From Oehlia diaphana (Eukaryota; Glomeromycota; Glomeromycetes; Glomerales; Glomeraceae), in the NCBI GenBank assembly GCA_003833135.1, contig QZLH01000515.1, positions 27,422 through 72,429 of the forward strand: a DNA stretch of 45,008 bases. The letters run 5' to 3'. The notes under the pieces were generated by a model. It ran no database searches, was not told the DNA's origin, and saw nothing but the letters and a program-made list of their open reading frames with translations. The position numbers were made by a program, and so were the translations under genes. Positions 8,779 through 18,453 of the stretch are shown here, one piece after another. The first letter of the stretch is position 1. Each line of letters opens with the position of its first letter.

Positions 8779-11758
8779 TTAAATATAACTACTTTGTAAT
8801 ATATCAATTTGATTGTGTACTTTAAGTCCATCTATAATAACTTGTAATGATTCACCATTTAATACATTATCCAATTCATGTAATGTCAAATTAATTCTAT
8901 GATCAGTTACTCTATTCTAAATTTACCAAAAAAAAAAAAAATTTAATTATTCCGTGATGTAATTTCAGGAAATTAAAATTATATTAAAATATTAAACTTA
9001 CTTGTGCAAAATTATAAGTTCTTATTTTTTCGGATCTCTCACCAGTTCCAACCTATATTAATAATAAAAGTTATGATAATTTAAATAAGTGAATAATATA
9101 AATCTTTTTTATCTCATGTTTATAATTGGTCTCCAGTATATTCATGCCGATGATATTTTTCATGCTCACGTGTTTTTACACCTTTCCCACTCTATCCCAT
9201 CACTGGACGTTAGTCTCCATGAGATAAAAGAGTTATTTCACGTGTCGCATAAATATCATGACTCCCGTGAAATAACTATTACTTATATCATACCTGCTGT
9301 TTTCTATTTTCACTTCTTTCTTGATGTAATTTATTTCTTTCCATATCATATAATCTCGCTTGTAATATTTGTAATGCTTTTGCTTTATTCTATGTAAAAC
9401 GAAAATAAAGAAAAAAAAAGTTAAAGTAATAGTTCTAATTCTCCCCCAAATTCTATATTTTACAAACTGATAAACTGACTTATACCACACGTACAGTCAG
9501 ACCTCGATATAACGAGATTTTACTTTCGGTATAATTCAATATAACGATAAAATTTCACTTTCGGTAAATTTCGGTATAATTTGATATAACGATATTTTTC
9601 AATCATTTTGGTCACAACATATCGTTATATCGAGATCGTAAAAGTACTTACTTTTGGTTGAGATCTTTCATCTTGTATAGATACTACAATACCACTTGGG
9701 ATATGAGTTATCCTAACAGCACTTGATGTTGTATTAACATGCTGACCTCCTTTACCACTTGATCTATAATAGTCTATACGTAAATCAGATTCTTTAAATT
9801 TCACATCTGCCTAAAAAAAAATAATAATATATATATCTAATTAAATATTAAAATGACAATATCACGATATCACAATATCATCATATCATAAATACCTCAG
9901 ATGGAACTGGTAATATTGCAACCGTAATCGTACTCGTATGTATCCGACCAGCTTTCTCTGTTATAGGAACCCTTTGTACTCTATGAACTCCTGATTCAAA
10001 TTTCATATTTCCAAATACACCTTTACCTGATATTGTAGCAATAACTCCCTGATTAAAAAAAAAATCTGATTAATTTTTCTCAAAATTTGGATGAATCAGT
10101 TTAATAAGAAATGGTATAAAGTACCTTAATAGCTCCAATAGAATCTTCTGATTTAGACAAGATTTCAAATTTCCATTTACATAATTCTGCATAACGTTCA
10201 TACATTCTTAATATATCATTAACAAACAATGCTGCTTCATCTCCTCCAGTTCCTATTAAAAAAAAAAAAAAAAATATTTTTTTATAAAAATATAAAATGT
10301 TTTTTATAAGTGAAGATAAAAAGAATTATAATTTAGTATATTTACCAGCTCGAAGTTCAATTATGGCATTTCCTTCATCAGCTAAATCTTTTGGTAATAA
10401 ACCTTGAATTACCTGCTGTTCAAGTAATTTTAATTTTTCCAAATATTCATGATATTCTTCTTGTATAAGATTTTTAAATTCTTCTTCATCTGATGATGTT
10501 GTAGTTTCTTGTAATATTTTCTTAATTTCTTCAAGTTCCTATATATAAAATCAATTTATAAAAATTAGTAAATGGTTTAGTAATTTAAAATGATATTTTG
10601 GTTGACTACATTCTTTCAATTAGTCTGTTATTAACAACGATTAACTACGGTTAATTCGTTATGCTACAATCTTTCAATTAATCTGATATTAACTACGATT
10701 TTTCAATTAATTCGTTATGTTACAATTATCCGGTAATAACTACAATCCTTCAATTAATCGTTATTAACTACAATCTCGTTAATCTTTCAATTAATCTGTT
10801 ATTAACTACAATATTTCAATTAATCTGTTACTAACTACATTCATTTAATATATTATCAACTATAATGCTCCCATTAATCGTTATCAACTACAACCTTTCA
10901 ATTATCTGTTATTAACTACATTCTCTCATCAATTAATTCGTTACCAATTACAGTCTTTCAACTACAATCTTTCAATTAATTTGTTATTAACAACACTCTT
11001 TCATCAATTAATCCGTTACCAACTACATTCTTTCAACTACATTCTTTTAATCCATCAAATTCTAACCGATAACGAATTATAAATCATAAAATGAATTATT
11101 ATATACTACACCTTGAACTTTCTTTAATTCATTATAAGAATTAGTTATATCAATTAAACTTGATAATTCTTTAGAAAGGTTTGCTATTTCTTCAGGATTA
11201 TCTGATGATATCTTAAATTTATTTAATTTATAAAATCATTATTATGTTTTTTTTTCTTAAAAAGTTAAAAAAAAAAAAGGAAATATGAACATTTACTTGA
11301 TTAGATAATGTTTCGGATAATTTAGAATGACGAATTACTAAATTTTCCAATTTTTCATGAATTTTAGGATTGAATAAAGTTTCTTTTATTATTAAATCTT
11401 GAGAAGTTAAACCTAAAAAATTTTATCATAAGAAAATTTAATTATAAGAAAATTTTAATTATAAGAAAATTTACTAATAAAAAATCAAAACTTTAACCAT
11501 CACTACTCTCGTAAATAAAGGATCATAATAACCTGTTGAATATGATGATACATTATAATTAAAATTAATTGAAGGAGATTTTTTTAAATAAGAATTTATT
11601 GAATTTATTGAATTTATTGAATTTATTGAATTTATTGAATTTATTGAATTTATTGATTTTATTGAAAATATTGATAAATAATTTCTTTTAAAAAAATAAT
11701 TTGTAGAAAAATTATATAAATTAAATTTTTGAAAAGAAAAAGAACTTGTACGATTCAT
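8779..11758 (-). CDS. MRF1: Mitochondrial peptide chain release factor 1
   Basis: Class I release factor that reads UAA/UAG and triggers peptide release on mitoribosomes. Ten exons on the minus strand: 11758-11533, 11412-11297, 11211-11110, 10538-10346, 10252-10125, 10048-9896, 9810-9652, 9389-9294, 9052-9002, 8916-8779; phases close to give 453 residues. The RF1-type codon-recognition motif is [10 protein letters not shown] (PxT = P283-I284-T285) and the catalytic loop is SGKGGQHVN (GGQ at 327-329). The N terminus is rich in Ser, Asn, Phe and Lys with almost no acidic residues, as in a mitochondrial presequence, and contains seven near-identical Ile-Asn-Ser repeats. The first donor (GTTATT) is weak and chosen only because it keeps the frame. 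The third intron holds a large minisatellite and the seventh a MITE-like insertion. Confidence 0.92.
9494..9640. mobile_element. Pogo/Tigger-type MITE remnant inside an MRF1 intron
   Basis: The left end reads TA then CAGTCAGACCTCGATATAAC, a terminus style typical of pogo/Tigger elements, and the right end holds the inverted copy CGTTATATCGAG before diverging. The arms TCGATATAACGA / TCGTTATATCGA match exactly, and related ATATAACGATA words recur inside. It sits entirely inside the intron between MRF1 exons 7 and 8. Confidence 0.55.
10600..11070. repeat. Degenerate minisatellite in MRF1 intron 3
   Basis: About fourteen diverged copies of a unit of roughly 28-32 bp with consensus close to CTTTCAATTAATCTGTTATT followed by AACTACAAT. 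Unit length and sequence drift along the array. The host intron is about 571 nt, versus roughly 70-120 nt for most neighbouring introns; the intron length is essentially this array. Confidence 0.8.
11592..11654. repeat. Seven perfect 9-bp repeats inside MRF1 exon 1
   Basis: The unit GAATTTATT is repeated seven times without mismatch and followed by a variant copy. Because the unit is three codons long, copy-number change stays in frame and only changes the number of Ile-Asn-Ser triplets in the presumed mitochondrial presequence. Confidence 0.9.
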
Positions 11759-11810
11759 TATGGGAAAGGAAAAAAAAAAAAAAAAATTTTTTTTTATTTT
11801 GATAATTTTG

Positions 11811-11843
<33 letters not shown>

Positions 11844-11972
11844 GCTATTCCATGGTTGTCATAGTCGATCATTACATTACGTTTTCCTTATCTGGATTAT
11901 AAGGCGTGAATACAAAGCTTAATAGAGCTTTACCATTTTTATCATTTTAAAAGAAAGATTATCCAATCATAA

Positions 11973-12000
11973 TTGTATAAAATTGGAAAATTTTATACAA
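11973..12000. repeat. Perfect 12-bp inverted repeat upstream of MRF1
   Basis: TTGTATAAAATT at 11973-11984 and its exact inverse AATTTTATACAA at 11989-12000, separated by GGAA. It lies about 215 bp upstream of the MRF1 start codon. It could form a hairpin or be a binding site for a dimeric factor. Confidence 0.6.
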
Positions 12001-12314
12001 CGGACGATTCGAATTTTCTCTATTCTAATTTGTCATTATTTTAGGGATTGTTTTGATTATTTAATCGGTATCACGTATACTAAAACTTTAATGATATAAT
12101 ATATAAGCCATTCCCAGTTACTTAGAGGGATAGATAATAAATAAATTTCTTTCCTTAAGTGTAAGTTGTGATTGTCTATTGGTAAATAATCACAATAATT
12201 AAAAAAAAAACGAAATAATCAACGAAATCCATTAAACAATTTATTGGTTTGTCTATTATCATGAATAATGCAACTATGACGTAAGGAATGAATAGGAGGA
12301 ATTCGAATATTGGA

Positions 12315-12412
12315 ACTTTAAAACCAAGAATATAAGATAATCCAATCTTGAACTTTAAACCAAGAATATAATGATAATCCAATCTTGAACTTTAAACTAA
12401 GAATATATAAGA
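12315..12412. repeat. Three-copy tandem repeat of about 36-40 bp
   Basis: Three consecutive copies of a unit containing AACTTTAAACCAAGAATATA followed by a GATAATCCAATCTTG word, with small indels. Not coding in any convincing frame. Confidence 0.7.
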
Positions 12413-14016
12413 TAATCTGTATATATATACTGTATATATATATATATATATACATATATATTCGCCCAGTTTCCTTATTTATGGTTACTTTGGGTATATT
12501 GGTTATATTGGGAATCTTCTCCAAACAATGGACAAAATATTTAATTATCATCCCAAAAAAAAAACAAAAATTCTTCTACGTTAAAAATACATTAGTCATC
12601 ATAAATTCACAATAAATGGAAATAAATAAATAAATAAATAAGAATACCAAAAATGTAGCAACAATCATAAAAATATGAACATTTTGGGAACATTTTTGCA
12701 ACAATCATAAAAAATATGAATAATTTTATGGATGATTCGGATAAGAAAAAAAAAAAAAAAATTATTATTTTGCATATTTTGACATCATACATAGAAAACA
12801 TAGAAATATCAAGTATGCCGAATATGTCAGTTATGCCGTACCATATTTTATTGGCGATTTTATTGATTACGATCCACGCTGAAATACGCGATATTTGATC
12901 AATTTAATGTTACATTAACGTCCATTGTTTACAGAATTTTAATATTTAAAAAAAAGCTTTAAACTTGAAGAGACATTATCTTGTTATCAGATACGTCATT
13001 TATAATTACGTATACAAAAAGACGAATCAGACGCGTTTAGGAAAATCCGTACTAAAAAATCAATGCACGACATTTAAATTGGTAAAAGATACACAAATAA
13101 GAACCTTTTCTTTTTTGTTTATAGATTTTTTAAAACAATCGAAAAAGAAAATAGAAACTTGGAAATTTAGAAATTTTTTTTTGTATAAATAATCTGAACG
13201 ATAAAAGAAGAATTTTTTCAAAAAAAAAAAAAAAAAATTATATTATTTTTATGAAAAAATTATGAAATATGAATAATTTTATATGATACTTATTTTTTTC
13301 CCGAGGTTGGAATTTATTTTATATATTTACATTTACGTAATAATAATATATTTATATTATTCCTATAATCTTTCTAATAATTTATATTTTCTTTTAGTCT
13401 AAGATAAAAATTTAAGTTTTTGCGTCTATCATGGATTTTCCTTTGAAGATAAATACATTCGAGCTCGTTGATATGATTATGCTTGTTTTATTTCGTTCAA
13501 ACATTAACCGACTTATTTAATCGACTTGTTCCGTTTCCGCTTCCGCTTCCGTGTAATAATTACCGGTGTTAATGTCTGAAAAAAGTAAGTTATATTCGAA
13601 TTATCTGTTATATTTTTATATATTTTAATTAAATATTTTATTTTTATTTTTTTTTTTTTAGAAAAATTTTATTGATAAAATATTTTCATTTCTTTTTATA
13701 ATTTTATTTTATCTTACGTATTACGTTTTTATTTCTTTTAATCGATTTTTAATAAAAAAAAAATGAAATATTTTTATCCATAAAAAATTTTTGTACCGGT
13801 ATTACTGCGCCAATTATTCCGATTGGTCCCTATTTTGAACTTGTCGGAAGCTAATCTTTTATTAGTTAAACCCCTAATTAAAATTATCTCCCAGTTTCAT
13901 ATTTGTCTCAGCCAAGACTCAATCTAACCAAATTTACAAATATTAAAAATTATGAGTCGCGTTATTAATTTAATGTTACACTCAAACTTTATGATTCCTC
14001 GTGTAATTTCGTTTCG

Positions 14017-14024
14017 TATAAATA
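14017..14024 (+). promoter_or_regulatory. TATA box of the small secreted-protein gene
   Basis: TATAAATA lies 133 bp upstream of the chosen ATG at 14150. Its position argues against the longer in-frame start at 13952, which would lie upstream of the TATA box. Confidence 0.55.
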
Positions 14025-14149
14025 CGCAAACATTTCTTTTTCGAAAAAAAAAAATTAAAATTTTTTTAAAAAAAAAAATTCAAAAATTCCCAAAAATTTC
14101 GAAAAAACTAAAAAAACTTGGACTTTTTAATAAAAAAATATTAATAAAC

Positions 14150-14353
14150 ATGCGTTCATCATCAACTCTCGCTTTCCTCACTGTCCTTTTCATCGCATTT
14201 ACTTTGACTCTTGCTGAAGAAACTCAACAATTGGAACCCACTTTAATGTATAAACGTCAATATGGCAGCGGTTATAGTTCCACTTCTTCGACAATTGAAT
14301 TGTCATTCATAAGTTTTGTCATTATGTTATTCACATCTTTATTCGCTTTCTAA
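14150..14353 (+). CDS. Small secreted protein with Kex2-like site and GPI-like tail
   Basis: 67-residue protein, single exon. Residues 1-22 form a typical signal peptide (basic start, Leu/Phe/Ile core, cleavage expected near LAEE). A dibasic Lys35-Arg36 followed by Gln37 looks like a Kex2 processing site. The next 15 residues are Gly/Ser/Tyr/Thr-rich, and the C terminus (about 51-67) is strongly hydrophobic and ends at the stop, as in GPI-attachment signals. There are no cysteines. The mature product could therefore be a very short GPI-anchored or membrane-attached peptide at the cell surface. No family is recognised with certainty; signal peptide, KR-Q and hydrophobic tail suggest a cell-surface peptide or effector-like protein. 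A longer frame from 13952 adds only Lys/Phe-rich low-complexity sequence and is rejected. Confidence 0.65.
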   Translation: MRSSSTLAFLTVLFIAFTLTLAEETQQLEPTLMYKRQYGSGYSSTSSTIELSFISFVIMLFTSLFAF

Positions 14354-15630
14354 TTTTTTTTTTTTTGCGAATAATAATTTTTTTAAGAATAATTTTTTAA
14401 TCATTTTAGAAAAATTTTGTAACACAAAGAAATATATATTGTTCTTTAATATTTAGATGTATAAATTTTATAATAATTTTAAATAATTTTATCAAATTAT
14501 CCTAATTTATATTTTCTCTACTTTTCATTTATTTTTTTTTTTATTTATTTTTTTTTTTTTCTTGCTAGTAAAGAAAATATTAAATAAAAATAAATGAAAT
14601 AAATTAAATAATAAAAAAGAGTTTTATTTGTTCCCTAAAAAATTTAATTAAGTTTGTCTCATCCAAATGGTTAATGTTATCCCCATGAAATGTTTCATGT
14701 ATGTTACCAGATCATCGATGCACTTCTAGATGGAATTATGATTAATGAAAGATATATGCTATCAGTTTATGCGTAATTTTTTTTTTTTAAGGGGAAAACG
14801 TTCAAATTACGACGTTACACTAGGAAATGAAAAGTAAAAGTAAGTCCGGAGAGATAAAAATATTTAAAATATTAGCAATTTTTTTGTGAAATTTGTGAAA
14901 TGTGACGACGTAACGAAGTAACGTTTATTAATTATTAATTAAATCTTGTGAAACGAGAAGTTTAATTTTAATTTTGAAATGTGAATTGATCATTTACAGT
15001 GAATGATCGGAAATCTCCACGTGATCTTCGTTTCTCACTCATAAAGTATTTTTATAAAACTTACGTCGCATATATTTCACGTGATAAGTTAACAGGCCGA
15101 ATTACTAGAATTACTAGAAACCTTGAATTGCTATAATGTTGGTCAATATTTAATAAATCTTCCATCCCGCATAAATGATTTACCTTCTTGTTGCACCCGT
15201 TGACCGTTGCAGGCAATGCAGTTGCACAGTGGCACTGCCTGTGACACTACTATAAATCGAACAAATTGATTTTTATTAAGAAGTTTATCCTAGTTACAAC
15301 AAACAAATAAACTTTTTTTTTTTTGCGTTACTCTTTTTTTTTACGGCCGAATTCAAAATCTTATTTATATTTTACGAAAATGGGTAACAAGTCAATTTAT
15401 TTTTTTGCAGATAATGTTTTATAAACCAATAAAAAAAAAAAAATGTAAAAATGTTTCAAAATTCAATATAATATAATTCTTTTTTGTTTCGATATAAGAA
15501 AATATCAATGAAAATATTTATGTATGTAATTTATGTAACTTTTAATTATTTAACAAAAAGAAGTATTAAAATACAGAAAAGAAGAAGAAAAAAAAAAAAA
15601 AAAAATACAATTCGCCACAAATTCCCGAAT
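14354..15630. other. Intergenic region with an isolated promoter-like cluster
   Basis: Between the secreted-protein gene (plus) and the F-box gene (minus), which converge. The only structured part is a GC-containing block with inverted repeats at 15210-15241 followed by TATAAA at 15251-15256 (listed separately). No open frame of credible coding quality follows it. Confidence 0.5.
15210..15256 (+). promoter_or_regulatory. Promoter-like cluster without an evident gene
   Basis: CAGGCA (15210-15215) and TGCCTG (15236-15241) are inverted copies that enclose an 11-bp palindrome, CAGTGGCACTG (15227-15237); TATAAA follows at 15251. The next ATG on the plus strand, at about 15379, opens only a 14-codon frame. 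Confidence 0.35.
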
Positions 15631-16504
15631 TTAAGAAATAATACAAGTTTTCTTTTGTTTCAAATGTTGTTCACCACCACTCATTATTAAATATTTTACA
15701 CCTGTTGAAGATTTATCTCTTTTCTTTTCCTCATAAGCAACCAATAATGCATCAGCCTTAATTGAAACATATTTCAATATGCCAATCGCATAAGAGATTC
15801 CTATATTATCATTTAATTCATTTGTACCAGAAAATTCAGTTTTAGGTATTTTTTTTTTATTCTTTTGTAATAATGAAGAACTCCATGATCCTTTACTTGA
15901 TTTACAACCATCTATTGGTGTAATTAATTTTCCATTAGTAACATAATAACACGGTGAAATGTCATTTGTATGAGAAATGTCCGAATCAAAAATATATATT
16001 CTAGCCTCCTTTTCTTCCGATGTTGCTCCCCATCCCAAATATGTTATACAAGAATTTAATGGTTTATTATTAAACACACCCCCACCACGTAATTTTAATC
16101 CTAATGGAGTATGATTAAATTTATATGATGATGATGGTTTTTGATAAATTGAAAATATTGAATTTAAATTTTCGGTATTTAAGGATTTAAATCCCAAATC
16201 AAATGCGTAATAAACTTGTGATAATTCGAGTAAATCGTATCTTGACATGTACACCTTTAATAAAGAATAATAATTTAATTGGTTTATTATATTTTGATTA
16301 AAAAAAAAAACTTTGTCTTTATAAATTATGAATCTTACTTACCAATAAACGTTTATCGGAATCTAAAAATACATTATTAAATCTTTTTACAATTATTTTT
16401 TTTATTTCATGATTTACATTACGAGAGACAACAGAATATCTGCATAATAATCTAGTTGAAAGATTATTAAATATTTCAGAAATAATTTCAATAGGTAAAA
16501 TCAT
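15631..16504 (-). CDS. F-box protein with unrecognised C-terminal domain
   Basis: Two exons, 16504-16343 and 16254-15631, joined in phase 0 to give 261 residues. Exon 1 (residues 1-54) is an F-box: LPIEIISEIFNNLSTRLLCR followed by the RNVNHEI segment, which would bind Skp1 in an SCF ubiquitin ligase. Exon 2 encodes a compact soluble domain of about 207 residues with Gly-rich turns (KLRGGGVFNN, YLGWGA), a DGCKSSKGSWSS segment and a Lys/Ser-rich tail. I do not recognise this domain; it is not leucine-rich repeat, WD40 or kelch. By analogy it would be the substrate-recognition part. An ATG 18 bp further upstream (16522) is also possible. The frame ends in the poly-A/AAG-rich sequence near 15590. 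Confidence 0.68.
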
Positions 16505-18253
16505 TTTTATTTTGTATATCAATATTATTATTATTATTAAAAAAAAACCAGTTTTTTTTGAAAAAAAAGTTGAATTTGAGAGAGAATATTTATATTAATT
16601 ATTTCTATTTTTTAATATTTTTTTAAAAGAAGAAAAAAAAAAAAAAAAATAGATGTACTGTGTATGTATATATACAAAATGTATGTATATGTATAATAAT
16701 ATTTTATAGTAAATAAATCTTTTTTCTAAATTATCATTTAAAAACCAATAACTTTTAATCTTAGATAACAACGTGGATGTAAGGGGCTACCATCTATATA
16801 TATAAATGGTTTTGTTTGTATGCTATTAATAAATTTAGGTATGTCGTACATCTTTATTCTTTTGATGTTCCGTCATCATTTTAAAAATCTCCAATTATAA
16901 CCATTTCTTCTTTTTTAAACCAATGATTATTGTTACAAAAAATCTTAAACTTTATTATTAAAGATTTACAATTGTTTTTTTATATGTACTTCAGTTAATT
17001 ATATGTACTTCAGTTAAGGATTTTCCTATTAGTGAGAAAATTTTTCGCGTCGTAACACATATTAAAAAAATCGTCAATCCCGTATTTCCCGTTTTTTATC
17101 ATGTTATTTTTAAAAATGTTCATTTGATCAAGTCACAATTTTTTTTTTTTTTTAATCAAAGGGAGTTTTTATTCCGGTTTTTTTTTTTTACTCCGATTAT
17201 GTTCCGAAATCAGGAATATTCATTCCGATACCAAAAAATTCTATATCAAATAATACCTGTATATCCCATACAATACCGTATATATATTATATATACCGGT
17301 ATATTATTATTATTTTTTTTCCGATGAAAAATAAAAAAAAAGTAACTATCTAAATATGGATATATTTAAAAAAGCGACTTTTTTTTTCATATGATAAAAA
17401 AAAAAAAATATAAGTACTACCCGATTACCCGCGAAAAAAAAAAGAACCAATTAAAAAATGATTTCTGTTAAAAGTTTCATACTTTTCATTGTTTCATTTA
17501 ATTAATTAATTTTTTCACACGAACAAAATATATATATACAGTATAAATTTGGATAATACTTTCCTTAAACAATTTATTTACACGATTTCTAAAATCAAGT
17601 TTTTTTTGTAATACCAAAAAAAAAATTTCGATAAACATTCTAATTATTGGGATGGGGGGTTATAGCCTTATAAAGTATATTAATAATAGATATTATGGAG
17701 AGATATTATGGAGAGATATTATGAACATATTATGGACATATTATGGAGATCGGTCGAAATCCGATATCCCCTAATAACTATACCCCACACTTTTGAGGGT
17801 GCCCGTAAATCGTCGTAAATCGGAAAATAATAAAATAATGAAATAATAAATAATAAATCGAATTCGGAAATAATTAAATCGGAATTACAGATTATAAAAT
17901 TATTATAAATCGGAAATTATAAATCGTGAATCATAAATTGTAATTTGTAAACTTATAAATTGTTAATAATATAATATTTTATTTGATTTCTAATAAATTT
18001 AATAATGTAATAATGTGATAATAATGTATAATTATTGTACAAGTTTTATCATCGTTCTTAAAAAGTTCACCATTTTTTTTTTCCTTACAAAAACCTTGAA
18101 TCTTTCCTAAAGTTTTCTTTTACAAAAGTCACTTCCTTTAATTCCAGCACTTTGAATCTTTCCTCTAAAGTTTTCTTTTACAAAAGTCACTTCCTTTAAT
18201 TCCAACACCTTGAATAGCTCCTATAGTTCATCACTTCCTTAAAATTCCCCCCT
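16505..18253. other. Gene-free AT-rich interval with simple repeats
   Basis: It contains TA/GTATA microsatellites near 16660-16710, a TATGTACTTCAGTTAA direct duplication near 16981-17018, repeats of the 13-mer GATATTATGGAGA near 17690-17750, and a stretch with recurring TAAATCGGAA words at about 17805-17930. No gene was supported. Confidence 0.5.
18095..18240. repeat. Tandem 56-57-bp repeat next to the NRAMP stop codon
   Basis: Copies at 18095-18150 and 18151-18207, plus a partial third to about 18240. The unit begins CCTTGAATC (variant CTTTGAATC) and contains TTTTCTTTTACAAAAGTCAC. The partial third copy also resembles the NRAMP coding end (CCTTCAATCGCTCC at about 18264), so the array may have arisen by serial duplication of the gene's 3' end. 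Confidence 0.7.
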
Positions 18254-18422
18254 TTACAAAGTACCTTCAATCGCTCCTTTAATTGTTGCAATAACAAGAT
18301 AAGTATCTAATCCAAGAATAATAAAGCTAACTATACTAGCAAGTATAATTATTATCATAGTATTACGGAATATTACGTATGGCCCTGACTCCTTTTGTTC
18401 TATAGTAATTTTAGTATCATCG

Positions 18423-18453
<31 letters not shown>

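Larger units (their letters stand above)
11759..13951. other. Repeat-rich intergenic region
   Basis: Upstream of MRF1 and of the small secreted-protein gene. It contains a perfect 12-bp inverted repeat at 11973-12000, a three-copy tandem repeat at about 12315-12412, a TA microsatellite near 12420-12462, a duplicated CAACAATCATAAAAATATGA word at 12656-12722 and a pyrimidine-rich TTCCGC repeat near 13528-13550. No protein-coding gene could be supported. Confidence 0.5.

Noticed and set aside
12385..12615. Opposing 76- and 77-codon frames over the TA microsatellite
   Set aside because: Composed of repeat-encoded Tyr/Ile runs; both strands are open because of the repeat.
13572..13750. Possible small two-exon membrane protein starting MSEK with donor GTAAGT and a T-rich acceptor
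   Set aside because: Joining the exons at the visible donor and acceptor gives an early stop; the long open frame in exon 2 needs a different phase that no GT donor supplies.
13952..14149. N-terminal extension of the small secreted protein
   Set aside because: It lies across the TATA box and adds Lys/Phe low-complexity sequence; the ATG at 14150 directly starts a signal peptide.
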